Of a stretch of DNA of 62,330 nucleotides, positions 18,934 to 28,065 are shown piece by piece; position 1 is the first letter of the stretch; each line of letters opens with the position of its first letter. The stretch is from positions 90,892-153,221 of the forward strand of contig JAFUOP010000005.1 in assembly GCA_017481875.1 (NCBI GenBank), written 5' to 3'. The translations under genes were made by a program, and so were the position numbers. This stretch comes from Bacteroidaceae bacterium. Its GTDB lineage: Bacteria > Bacteroidota > Bacteroidia > Bacteroidales > Bacteroidaceae. A model generated the notes under the pieces. It did not search any database. It saw nothing but the letters and a program-made list of their open reading frames with translations, and was not told the origin of the DNA.

Positions 18934-20211
18934 ATGGAAAACTCACCACAAAAAACTTTTTTAACAAAATTTGCAACCGTACTCATTATCTTATACGGTA
19001 TATATTATACACCCATTGACACATTTGCCACAGATGCGCCCATAAAAAACGCATTAATGGCTATGTGTGTAATTTTGCTTTTTACATATACCTTCAAGAT
19101 TTCCAAAGCTCTGATTATAGGTGCAATATTTATTATATATCAATATTTTATAGCAAGTTTCCACCCCGAAACATTCAGGTGGAGCACTTATATCTATACC
19201 GTATTATTGGTTGTTACATACATTTGCATGTATAATCTTATATATATAGAAAAGGTTTTCACAATAAACCATTTTATAAAGATATGCAAATGGATGATGA
19301 TGGCATATTTTGTTGTATGCATAATACAACAAATTGCCTTGCTGGCAGGTATTAATGTAATGATTGAAATAAATCTTTGGAAAGAGCTTGACAGAGGTAT
19401 AGGTTGCAACTCGCTGGCAAATGAACCCAGCCACTTTGCACGTTTTATGCTTGTATTCTACTATGCCTATGTAAAATGCCAAGAATACAAACGAGGAGAA
19501 GGACCTTTTACACTTAAAGAGCTATTCAGCGGAGAACACAAGTGGGTAACAATACGCTTCTTATGGATGATGTTTACTATGGGTAGCGGAACCGCATTTG
19601 TTTGCCTTATACTTTTAAGCCTATATTTTGTACGCAGGCACAACTGGCACTATATGATACCTACGCTCATCGTATTGTATGCATTAATCCAAGCATCGGG
19701 TGTTGAGCACCTCGACAGAGCCACGTCTGTTATGAACGAGGCTGCACAGCTCGACCAAAAAGGAGCACAAGAGGCCGATGGTTCCGGTGCCAGTAGAATA
19801 TCCCCATTATTCAACTCGTTCACAGCAGACTATACAAAGTTTGAGACATGGTTTGGCTATGGAATTGATTATGCATACAACCATGGATTAGTAACCAGAC
19901 AAAAAGCAACACTTTTCGATGACTATGGAGTTATTTGGTATATCTTATCACTTGTATTTACCCTCTCCTGTGCCTACCGCTTTTGGTCGCTTGCAACAAT
20001 CTTTATGTTTGTCGGAGTAGGTGGCGGTTTTACCGGTGGAAACATTCAGTACACATGGGAACTCGCTATAGTAATCACCTGTGTAAGATACTTTTATGAA
20101 AACAGATATAACCCCGAAATATACGAAGAAGAGGAAGATAATGAGATTGCAGAAGATGAGTATATATCAGAAGAGATAGCGGCAATAACGACAGAAAAAG
20201 ATGGGGAATAG
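18934..20211 (+). CDS. Wzy-type O-antigen/capsule polymerase
   Basis: A 425-residue integral membrane protein with about 10-11 predicted helices, a large periplasmic loop, and the segment NEPSHFARFML around 166-176, which is characteristic of Wzy/ligase-like proteins. The C-terminus is a very acidic cytoplasmic tail (about residues 385-425). It should polymerise flipped repeat units. The downstream gene starts inside its last codons (11-base overlap). Wzy proteins diverge quickly, so the call rests on topology, motif and locus. Confidence 0.72.
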   Translation: MENSPQKTFLTKFATVLIILYGIYYTPIDTFATDAPIKNALMAMCVILLFTYTFKISKALIIGAIFIIYQYFIASFHPETFRWSTYIYTVLLVVTYICMYNLIYIEKVFTINHFIKICKWMMMAYFVVCIIQQIALLAGINVMIEINLWKELDRGIGCNSLANEPSHFARFMLVFYYAYVKCQEYKRGEGPFTLKELFSGEHKWVTIRFLWMMFTMGSGTAFVCLILLSLYFVRRHNWHYMIPTLIVLYALIQASGVEHLDRATSVMNEAAQLDQKGAQEADGSGASRISPLFNSFTADYTKFETWFGYGIDYAYNHGLVTRQKATLFDDYGVIWYILSLVFTLSCAYRFWSLATIFMFVGVGGGFTGGNIQYTWELAIVITCVRYFYENRYNPEIYEEEEDNEIAEDEYISEEIAAITTEKDGE

Positions 20212-21214
20212 AGCAAAACTTATAAAGAGACGTTTCAAAGAATTCCTCTTAATATGGAGGAATTATAGTTTCATCTATGCTTTTTATGGTATTATATGGT
20301 GGTTCTGTTTCTATTTTAAACCGCCATTTTGCTACAAATTATCGACATATGCCATAAAAAAGAAGACAGCGTGGCTCGACAAGTACATTGAAAGGAAATA
20401 CAAAAACATTATTGACAGACACAAAGAGAACAACTGCAATTGCAACAATGGGACAATGAATGAAGAACCATGCATTTGGGTCTTTTGGGGACAAGGCGAA
20501 GGATATATGCCACTGCTTGTAAAGGCTTGTTACCGACAACTAACCACCTACAACTCCAATGTTCAACTGATTACCAATAACAACTTGCACAACTACATAC
20601 ATCTGCCCGAAATTATCAAGAAGAAAGTTATTAGGGGCGAAATTTCTTGGGCCAATTATAGCGATATCATACGAAACTCACTGCTTAGCAAATATGGTGG
20701 ATTATGGATAGATGCAACCGTGTGGGTGAGCGGAGCCATTCCATTTGACAAATTAAACAATGTGGAGATTTTCTCTGCAAATGGGATTGTTTCCACATCG
20801 GTACGTTCCATCAGATTCTGGACCTCGTTCAAATATAACTGGAGCACCTGGTGTTTGTGGAGCAAAAACAGCCATAATCCCCTCTATTCCTTCGTGTCGG
20901 AAATGCTTATTGCCTTTGCAGAAAAAGAGAATGTATGGCCCGATTATGTGATTCAGGACTACCTCATACATTATGCCTCGAAACATTTTCCTGTTGTTGA
21001 TGCAATGATGAGCGAGATGAAACTCTGCAGCATTACTTGCGACAAGCGAAATGCTCTTGCCACAATTATGAACGAAGAATATAATGAAGAGAAATACCAA
21101 GAACTAACAAAAGACAACTATTTCTTTAAATTAAGCTATAGAGCAAACTGGAAAGAAAAAAATGAGGAGAACAAGCAAACATTTTATGGGAGAATATTAA
21201 AAAATATAATATAA
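20201..21214 (+). CDS. Capsular polysaccharide synthesis glycosyltransferase (Caps_synth/GT32-like)
   Basis: A 337-residue protein with CIWVFWGQGEGYMPLLVKAC around 86-105, and the donor-binding segment NSLLSKYGGLWIDATVWV around 157-174, containing the GT32-type DxD-like site. This matches the Caps_synth family. Its last 80 codons are duplicated and decayed at about 23640-23880. It overlaps the following gene by one base. Confidence 0.8.
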   Translation: MGNRAKLIKRRFKEFLLIWRNYSFIYAFYGIIWWFCFYFKPPFCYKLSTYAIKKKTAWLDKYIERKYKNIIDRHKENNCNCNNGTMNEEPCIWVFWGQGEGYMPLLVKACYRQLTTYNSNVQLITNNNLHNYIHLPEIIKKKVIRGEISWANYSDIIRNSLLSKYGGLWIDATVWVSGAIPFDKLNNVEIFSANGIVSTSVRSIRFWTSFKYNWSTWCLWSKNSHNPLYSFVSEMLIAFAEKENVWPDYVIQDYLIHYASKHFPVVDAMMSEMKLCSITCDKRNALATIMNEEYNEEKYQELTKDNYFFKLSYRANWKEKNEENKQTFYGRILKNII

Positions 21215-22158
21215 TGGGCCTAATTAACTTTTTCGACAACAGACGTTATTGGGGAGGAAAAAGGAATAAATTTCTTTCCAAGATATACTTCTACCCTGCA
21301 GTAAACAGAATAGTAGCAGCACTAGCAAATATTATATTACCAATATATTTTAACTGCACAAAAAATAATCCAAAATACTCGCTCAACAAGGAAAGCGACA
21401 AAAAAGGAGAAAGGATTATCGTATCGCTCACCTCTTTCCCTCCTCGCTTGCCCAAACTGTGGTTGGTTATTGAATGCTTGCTGCGGCAGACAGTTAAGCC
21501 CGATGCAATTATTCTCTACCTCACACAGGGGCAGGTAAACAGCATAGAGGAACTTCCAAAAAAATTACAGGAGCAACAAAAAAGAGGCTTACAGATAAAG
21601 CTATGCCCCGACAAGATACGCTCACACACAAAATATTTTTACGCAATATCAGAGAACCCCGAAGATATTGTTATAACTGTCGATGACGACCTTTTCTACC
21701 GCACAGACCTCATAGAAAGACACTTAACAGCACATAAAAAGTACCCCAATGCCATAATAGCCAACTGGGTAAAAAAGATTCTACCAACGACACACCTATA
21801 CAAAGAGTGGCCCGATGCCACAGAACCCGAACTTTCGAACCATTTTCTGTTGCTTGGGGTGAGCAGTGTACTATACCCCCCACATTCATTGTACAAAGAT
21901 GCATTCCTGACAAAAGAGATTATAGAACTATGTCTCACGGCCGATGATGTGTGGCTTTCGTGTATGGCTCTGCTGCAAAAGACACCAATATACTTCACAA
22001 ACTATAAGTACAACCACACTCCTGTTTCAATATCAAATAACGAAACTTTGCTCGACGTTAATAGAGAGCGCAACCAAGTGTGCGTAGATAATTTAAACAA
22101 CTACTATAAAGAAAAATTGGGTATAAGACCGTTTATTGACCTTACTGTGGAAAAATAA
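21214..22158 (+). CDS. Glycosyltransferase-like protein of unknown subfamily
   Basis: A 314-residue protein with a hydrophobic stretch near residues 28-45, then RIIVSLTSFPPRLPKLWLVI and a likely GT-A core with a metal site in VITVDDDLFY around 152-161 and TADDVWLSCMALLQKTP near the C-terminus. This family occurs in bacterial capsule loci next to Caps_synth proteins. The specific transfer is unknown. Confidence 0.65.
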   Translation: MGLINFFDNRRYWGGKRNKFLSKIYFYPAVNRIVAALANIILPIYFNCTKNNPKYSLNKESDKKGERIIVSLTSFPPRLPKLWLVIECLLRQTVKPDAIILYLTQGQVNSIEELPKKLQEQQKRGLQIKLCPDKIRSHTKYFYAISENPEDIVITVDDDLFYRTDLIERHLTAHKKYPNAIIANWVKKILPTTHLYKEWPDATEPELSNHFLLLGVSSVLYPPHSLYKDAFLTKEIIELCLTADDVWLSCMALLQKTPIYFTNYKYNHTPVSISNNETLLDVNRERNQVCVDNLNNYYKEKLGIRPFIDLTVEK

Positions 22159-22167
22159 GAACGATTT

Positions 22168-22272
22168 ATGAATATTCTTTTAACTATTTCCGATTCGTAC
22201 ATCACCAAAGATATACCAACAAGCGTAATTATTGCAAGAAAACCTGCCAAAGTAGTTAAGAAACGCAAATAG
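22168..22272 (+). pseudogene. Chimeric remnant: glycosyltransferase start joined to acetyltransferase tail
   Basis: A 34-codon frame starts like a small glycosyltransferase (MNILLTISDSYI) and continues directly into a sequence typical of the C-terminal end of left-handed beta-helix (hexapeptide) acetyltransferases (TKDIPTSVIIARKPAKVVKK). Neither part is complete, so two genes appear to have been fused by a deletion that removed everything between. It lies in the only sizable gap (22159-22309) of this part of the operon. Confidence 0.6.
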
Positions 22273-22309
22273 TTATTCAATAGAACCCATAATATACTTT
22301 TAAAAGACA

Positions 22310-23575
22310 ATGAATACTAAAAGAATTTTTAGAATATTCTTCTTTTCCTATTGTACCCTCATTATTGCAAACTTCCTGTTTATAACAATATCGGAGTGTT
22401 ATATTAACCCATTAAAAAAAACATTACTTGAGGGATGGAACCTAAGCGAATGGCTGATTAATTATAACGATGGGTTTGTAAGACGTGGTCTGTGGGGAGA
22501 GGGATTGTTATATTTATATAATTGTTACAATCTTGATATAATACAAAACATATACTTGATAACTATTATAAGTACAATAGCACTTATACTTTTTACTATT
22601 TATTTTTTTTGGAAAAAAGGCCTCTCGGTTTTCTTGCTTCCCAGTATTCTGTTTTTTGGCTCTTATACAATGTATAGCATTACAAGTTTCAGACGCGATG
22701 CATTAATGTTGCTATTGATATTCCTTGCACTTTATTTTTATAAAAAATGGATAGAGGGCGAAAAGAAAAGATGGATATATTACATATTGCTATCTCTAAC
22801 GGGTATCTTTGTGATACTCACACACGAAGCAAGTTTCTTTTGCTTTGTACCGTTCATTGCTTTTGATCATTACGTACGAAACAAGAACCGGTTACTTGTG
22901 CAAAGGGCTGCAAGCACAGTATTTTTTATTTTGCCAATACTACTTACTATGGGGTGTGCCTGCATATTCAAAGGTAATGAGGAGATTGCCAATAATATTT
23001 GGAACTCTTACACACCATATTTCCATGAAAAATTCGGGGAGATGCTGCCTATCGGAGATGGAGTTGAAGCATTAAGTTGGAGTACCGGACAAGCAATAAG
23101 ACTGCATGTTAGACTAAATTTCCTAATATTATTGCCAGGTAATATTCCTTCAGTTTTCGCATGGTGCATTATATTCTTTCTTGCCTTCTATCTTATGATG
23201 AATGTGAATAAAATCAGATTATTCGAACACGAAAGAGAGAACATTGATAATGAACACCTTGCAACAATATTGTTTATCCAATTAGCTGGAATGTCCCCCT
23301 TATTTGCAGTACTATCATGTGACTATGGACGACTATTTGTATACTGGTCGCTTACCTCATTTTATATCTTTGCACACTTTGGAAAAGAAGTATATCCAGT
23401 ATTTTCAACTGCGTCGAAAAAGATTAACAAGATTTACAACAAGAATTTGTTTAGAACTACCTGGTTCTACGTTATGGTAAGCATAACCATAGTCTTACCT
23501 TTTTGGGGATTTAAAGACCCGCTTAGAACATCTGTTATTGGCAATATCATATATTTGATAGATTCCATAATATAG
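22310..23575 (+). CDS. Polytopic membrane protein, WLINY-GFVRRGL family (possible polymerase or transferase)
   Basis: A 421-residue protein with about 10 predicted transmembrane helices and a conserved early loop, SEWLINYNDGFVRRGLWGE (about residues 43-61), then FRRDAL around 127 and LTHEASFF around 168. The loop motif recurs in the neighbouring paralog. The function is not known to me with certainty; topology and context allow a second Wzy-like polymerase or a GT-C type lipid-sugar transferase. Base composition is visibly more AT-rich than the flanking genes. Confidence 0.6.
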   Translation: MNTKRIFRIFFFSYCTLIIANFLFITISECYINPLKKTLLEGWNLSEWLINYNDGFVRRGLWGEGLLYLYNCYNLDIIQNIYLITIISTIALILFTIYFFWKKGLSVFLLPSILFFGSYTMYSITSFRRDALMLLLIFLALYFYKKWIEGEKKRWIYYILLSLTGIFVILTHEASFFCFVPFIAFDHYVRNKNRLLVQRAASTVFFILPILLTMGCACIFKGNEEIANNIWNSYTPYFHEKFGEMLPIGDGVEALSWSTGQAIRLHVRLNFLILLPGNIPSVFAWCIIFFLAFYLMMNVNKIRLFEHERENIDNEHLATILFIQLAGMSPLFAVLSCDYGRLFVYWSLTSFYIFAHFGKEVYPVFSTASKKINKIYNKNLFRTTWFYVMVSITIVLPFWGFKDPLRTSVIGNIIYLIDSII

Positions 23576-23639
23576 CAGACCTTCGTTATACTGCGACCCA
23601 ATGCGATTCTGCATCTTATAGAATTCACCGTTAAATATT

Positions 23640-23882
23640 TATTATATTACGTATGAAACATTTTCCTATAGTTGATGCAATGATGAACGAGATGAAACTC
23701 TACGGCATTCTTTGCGACAAACGAAATGCACTTGCAACAATTATGAACGAAGAATATAATGAGAAGACACCAAGAACTAACGAAGAACAACTATTTCTTC
23801 ATATTGAGTTTTCGCACTAAATGGCACGAAAAGACCAACTAAGGGAAAGTAACATTTTATGGGAAAATATAAATGAGATATA
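23640..23882 (+). pseudogene. Decayed duplicate of the Caps_synth gene 3' end
   Basis: From ATG 23653 the frame reads KHFPIVDAMMNEMKLYGILC followed by DKRNALATIMNEEYNE, nearly the same as the C-terminal part of the gene at 20201-21214 (KHFPVVDAMMSEMKL). After that the frame is lost by small indels, although the DNA still resembles the end of that gene up to about 23880 (ATTTTATGGGAAAATATAAA). Only the tail is present. It shows that the Caps_synth to membrane-protein segment was partly duplicated. Confidence 0.75.
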
Positions 23883-23910
23883 GATAAATTTATAACTTAT
23901 TGGAATAAAT

Positions 23911-25185
23911 ATGAAAATCAAATGGGTGTATTTTGCATATTGTTCTATTATAATTGTGCAATTCTTCTTGTTTGTTATAACAAGATTACACATAGACCCT
24001 ACACACAAGGCCGGGTTTATAGATTTTAGTTTAAGCGACTGGCTTATAAACTATCGTGGAGGATTTGTGAGAAGAGGGCTGTGTGGAGAATTTTTAACAT
24101 CTATGTATGAATATACTAATATAAACATAGGAACTATTATTTGGGCTATTTGCATCTTTTCAACTATTGCGCTATTACTAATGTCTGTATACCTATTCAT
24201 AAAGTCCAAGCTGTCTGTGTTCCTATTTCCAACCGTCGTCATGTTTGGTGGATTTGCAATGAATAGATTGACACTATACAGACGTGATGCCCTTGTATTA
24301 CTAATTATTCTACTTTGCATCTTTTTATACAAAAGATAGGTTACGAATGAACGGAATAAACATCTTCATTATATTCTTTTTTGCTTCGTTAGTTCCTTGG
24401 TTATTTTAATACATGAAGCCAGTTTTTTCTCTTTTATTCCGTATTTAATATTAATTCATATATTTAGCGACAAGTATAGAGGCGGTACGATTGGGATAAT
24501 AAAAAGAGCTATACCCTTTGTACCTATAATATTAACAATGGGAATCGTTTGTGTCTACAAGGGGGATTCAATAACTGCCCATAAGATTTGGGAGTCCCAT
24601 TCTCTGTTTTTTAACAACACATATGGCGAGATTCTACCAATGGGACAAGGAGTAGAAGCACTTACTTGGGATAGTGAAAGAACGTTTTTATTTCACCTGA
24701 ACGAGAATTGGTTCTACCCGATATATAAATATATACCCCGTATCTTCGCTTGGTGCTTTATTTATTTCTTCACACTCTATCTATGCGCAAATGTGAATAA
24801 GGTGAGGTTGTTTTCATACGAAAGAAAGGAAATAAATTCAAAATACCTGATATCTATTCTTATTACACAGTTTATATCACATATTCCACTATTTACTATA
24901 TTATCGTGCGACCAAAGACGTATTCTTATTCCTTGGATTCTTTCATCGTTCTTCATTTTTATTCTATTTAATAATAGAAAATTGCATGGTAACATCGCTT
25001 TTATAAGAAAAACAAGCGACTTTATAGATAAAATATTTGCAACGAACAAATTGTTTGCCAACAAATACTTTTATATTATAATTGCAACAACAATTATTGT
25101 TCCTTTTGCTTGTTTTCCCTTACCTAAAACATTATATACATCGGTTATAGGAAATCTTATTTATATATTACAGAATTTATTTTAA
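23911..25185 (+). pseudogene. Paralog of the 22310 membrane protein, broken by one amber codon
   Basis: The reading frame runs from 23911 to 25185 (about 424 codons) with a single in-frame TAG at 24337-24339. Before the stop it has SDWLINYRGGFVRRGLCGE and YRRDALVLL; after it, in the same frame, VILIHEASFFSFIPY and the rest of the protein. The intact paralog has Trp (TGG) at the matching position (KKW versus KR-stop), so one G-to-A change explains the break. No frameshift is needed. It is either a very recent pseudogene or a switchable allele. Confidence 0.85.
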
Positions 25186-25190
25186 ATTTA

Positions 25191-26072
25191 ATGAACTCGA
25201 TTATAAAATTACTGCGCCCCGCGCAATGGCTGAAGAATACATTCATATTTCTGCCAATATTCTTTAACCATAGAATTCTCTCCTTCGAAGAACTTGCAAG
25301 TGCTCTATGCACATTCATTGCGTTCTCATTCGCAGCAAGTTCCGTATATTGTTTCAACGACATCAAAGATGTGGAAGCCGACAAATTGCACCCAAAGAAA
25401 AGAATGCGCCCCATTGCAAGCGGAAAGATAACGCTTGTGCAGGCATACACAACAATGGTTGCCTGTATTATTATAGCATTAGCATTACTATATCTTCTAC
25501 CTGCCGGGGAAATAAGGAACAAGACCAGTTTTGGCATAATTATCTATTACATTCTAAATCTTTTCTACTGCACCACACTCAAACACATAGCTATTATTGA
25601 CACATTCATTATAGCTATTGGATTTGTTATACGTATATTGGTTGGAGGATTCTCCACTGCCACTTGGATTTCGCAGTGGATAGTACTAATGACATTCCTT
25701 TTGGCACTGTTCCTTGCATTTGCCAAAAGAAGGGACGACGTGCTCATTTTCCAAACCAGCGGTAAAAAAATGCGCAAGAATATAGTTCGCTACAACTTGA
25801 CGTTTCTCAACAACGCAATAGCTATAATAGCGGCAATGACAATGATATGCTACATAATGTGGACAATGGAGAACGATGTAATTGAGCGTTTTAACACACA
25901 ATATCTTTATATAACATCAATATTTGTACTTTTAGGCATTATGCGTTATATGCAACTAACCATTGTAGATGAAAAGAGCGGTAGCCCCACAAACATAATG
26001 CAAAAAGATCGATTTATTCACCTGTGCATCGCGGGTTGGATTACGACATTTACAATCATCATCTACCTATGA
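25191..26072 (+). CDS. UbiA-family prenyltransferase, decaprenyl-phosphate phosphoribosyltransferase-like
   Basis: A 293-residue polytopic protein. It opens with LLRPAQWLKNTFIFLPIFF and has the UbiA metal/prenyl motif NDIKDVEADKLHPKKRMRPI (residues 56-75, NDxxDxxxD). This subgroup includes mycobacterial Rv3806c, which transfers phosphoribose from PRPP to decaprenyl phosphate. It overlaps a HAD phosphatase-like gene by 3 bases, and a GtrA-like gene follows. That set parallels the route to polyprenyl-phosphate ribose or arabinose. The donor assignment is by family. Confidence 0.75.
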   Translation: MNSIIKLLRPAQWLKNTFIFLPIFFNHRILSFEELASALCTFIAFSFAASSVYCFNDIKDVEADKLHPKKRMRPIASGKITLVQAYTTMVACIIIALALLYLLPAGEIRNKTSFGIIIYYILNLFYCTTLKHIAIIDTFIIAIGFVIRILVGGFSTATWISQWIVLMTFLLALFLAFAKRRDDVLIFQTSGKKMRKNIVRYNLTFLNNAIAIIAAMTMICYIMWTMENDVIERFNTQYLYITSIFVLLGIMRYMQLTIVDEKSGSPTNIMQKDRFIHLCIAGWITTFTIIIYL

Positions 26073-26683
26073 GAAAAATTGCTGCATTTGATTTCGACGG
26101 GACAATAACTTGCAAGGACACGCTGTTCGATTTCATTATTTATAACTACGGTAGCCGAGGGTTGCTATGTTGTATTATAAAAAACATTTTCAATCTTGGT
26201 TTATATGCAATTGGTTTAAGAAGCAACAACGAAGCCAAGGAAAAATTACTTGGCACTATACTAAGGGGAGCTAGTACTGAACAGTTCAAAACAATGTGCG
26301 AAAATTACTCTCTTAAAAGAGTTCCACAAATTATCCGCAAGGAAACAATTGAAAAAATAAATTTACACACCGCAAAAGGGGATACATTGGTTATTGTAAG
26401 TGCATCGCCCGAAGATTGGATTAAACCGTGGGCACTGAGCAATGGATTCTCTGCTGTACTTGCCACACAGCTCAAAAGAGACAATGGAACACTTACAGGT
26501 TCTTTCGCATCGAAGAACTGTTATGGAGAAGAGAAGGTAAATAGATTGGCGATGGAATTTCCTTATAGAGAGGATATAGAAATTACAGCATACGGAAATA
26601 GCAATGGCGATATTCCTATGCTAAAATTTGCCAATGAAGGGTTTTTAATTAAAAACAACAAATGGCAAAAATTCAACAGATGA
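26069..26683 (+). CDS. HAD-IB family phosphatase
   Basis: The ATG at 26069 overlaps the UbiA stop and starts MRKIAAFDFDGT, placing the catalytic Asp pair at residues 8 and 10; a GTG start 45 bases upstream is unlikely. Motif 2 is VIVSASPEDW around 107-116 and motif 4 ITAYGNSNGDIPM around 173-185. Length 204 residues. Next to the UbiA enzyme it is well placed to remove the 5'-phosphate from polyprenyl-phospho-ribose-5-phosphate, the step done by Rv3807c-like proteins in mycobacteria (there a different fold), so the role is inference. Confidence 0.75.
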   Translation: MRKIAAFDFDGTITCKDTLFDFIIYNYGSRGLLCCIIKNIFNLGLYAIGLRSNNEAKEKLLGTILRGASTEQFKTMCENYSLKRVPQIIRKETIEKINLHTAKGDTLVIVSASPEDWIKPWALSNGFSAVLATQLKRDNGTLTGSFASKNCYGEEKVNRLAMEFPYREDIEITAYGNSNGDIPMLKFANEGFLIKNNKWQKFNR

Positions 26684-27069
26684 AAAAAGAGTCCACTTTA
26701 TCGCAAGCAATTAAATATCTTTTTGTGGGAGGTTTCTGCACTATCGTGGATATCGGCCTGTTATTTATTTTCACAGAGTACCTGAACATACATTATATAC
26801 TATCGGGAACCTTGTCGTTTGTAACAGGTGTTACCATCAACTACTTTATGTGTACAGGGTGGATTTTCAAGGAGTCCAAAATAAAAAACAAAGGTATGGA
26901 GTTTCTCTTATACCTATTTGTCTCATTCATTGGGTTGGGAATAAACCTTTGTATATTGTGGCTACTCACCAGCATTATTGGAACATATTTTATTATTTCC
27001 AAATTGATTGCAATAGCCATTACATTAACCTGGAATTTCTGTTCACGAAAATATTTATTACATATATAG
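26680..27069 (+). CDS. GtrA-like small membrane protein
   Basis: The ATG at 26680 overlaps the phosphatase TGA (ATGA); an alternative ATG lies 18 bases upstream. The 129-residue protein has four predicted helices and GtrA-family features: YLFVGGFCTIVDIGLLFIF near the N-terminus, LSGTLSFVTGVTINYF in the middle, TWNFCSRKYLLH at the end. GtrA proteins are linked to flipping of polyprenyl-phosphate sugars or to recruiting the UbiA pathway. Its place directly after UbiA and HAD genes supports a lipid-linked pentose role. Confidence 0.8.
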   Translation: MKKESTLSQAIKYLFVGGFCTIVDIGLLFIFTEYLNIHYILSGTLSFVTGVTINYFMCTGWIFKESKIKNKGMEFLLYLFVSFIGLGINLCILWLLTSIIGTYFIISKLIAIAITLTWNFCSRKYLLHI

Positions 27070-27075
27070 AGCCCA

Positions 27076-28065
27076 ATGCCTAACCTCACCCTCGCAATCT
27101 GCGTTTATAACGCCGAAAAATATATAAAAGAGACCTTGCAATCGGTTGCCTTGCAAACTATGCAGGACTTTCACCTGCTCATTGTAGATGATTGTAGCAG
27201 CGACGGCAGCGTTGCTGCCATTAAGGAGTTTTTTGAGGAGCACCCACGACAGTACGAGCTTATATCATTTGAGGAAAATGGCGGTATAGGGCACGCGCGG
27301 CATTTTGCCGAACGGCACGCACAGACAAAATATATGATGTTCCTCGATGCCGACGATATTCTATACCCACACGCCATAGAAACTATGTACAAAAAAATAA
27401 CAAGCGACAAAGACCTGATGGCTGTTGGCTGTTACCTTGAGTACATAAACGAAAAAGGCAAAAAGATTGGAGGCGGGCTTTTCTTAGGTGAAAAGACAAA
27501 GGAGAAGTTTTACGAAAAGGCCGCCGCAAAAAAACTCTTTTTTATGCAACCTACAGCTATTTACGAGCGTGAAATTGCACTATCAGTAGGAGGATATGTA
27601 ATTGACGGTTACCCACACGGCAAGCCACGTTACCAGGATTTCTGCGAGGACCTCGACCTGTGGACACGTATGAGCGACCTCTACGTAAATGGGAAAGCAA
27701 TTATAGTAGTACCCGAAATATTGTGCAAATACCGCAAAGGCAATGGCTTATCGAGCAACGCATTTAATATGATTATTAAAATGCGCTATACAAAAGCCAA
27801 CCTCTTGCGCAGGCGGGCCGGTGAGAAGGAACTAACATTTATAGAATTCTATAACTCCCTCACTCCCAAGCAACTGAAAGAACTACACAAAGATGCCAAT
27901 GCCGCCGATGCACTGCGCAATGGGGTATTCTACCTTAAAAAGGGCAACATATTCAAAGGTGCGTGGGAGATTTTTAAATGCATTTACTACCGCCCGCTTT
28001 ACATTTGGGACAAGATAAAGCATAACTCGGGGATATTTAGACAAAAGGACAAAAGAGCAAAATGA
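27076..28065 (+). CDS. Family 2 glycosyltransferase
   Basis: A 329-residue GT-A protein: LTLAICVYNAEKYIKETLQS at the N-terminus, LIVDDCSSDGS around 33-43, GGIGHARHFAERHA around 74, and DxD in MFLDADD around 91. It has the CEDLDLWTRM acceptor-side segment around 190. It follows the UbiA/HAD/GtrA set by 6 bases and overlaps the next gene by 4. It could use the lipid-linked sugar or a nucleotide sugar; the sequence does not say. Confidence 0.87.
   Translation: MPNLTLAICVYNAEKYIKETLQSVALQTMQDFHLLIVDDCSSDGSVAAIKEFFEEHPRQYELISFEENGGIGHARHFAERHAQTKYMMFLDADDILYPHAIETMYKKITSDKDLMAVGCYLEYINEKGKKIGGGLFLGEKTKEKFYEKAAAKKLFFMQPTAIYEREIALSVGGYVIDGYPHGKPRYQDFCEDLDLWTRMSDLYVNGKAIIVVPEILCKYRKGNGLSSNAFNMIIKMRYTKANLLRRRAGEKELTFIEFYNSLTPKQLKELHKDANAADALRNGVFYLKKGNIFKGAWEIFKCIYYRPLYIWDKIKHNSGIFRQKDKRAK

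Noticed and set aside
22104-22310. Minus-strand 68-codon frame in the gap before the membrane-protein gene
   Set aside because: It overlaps the end of the upstream transferase and is explained by the forward chimeric remnant in the same gap.
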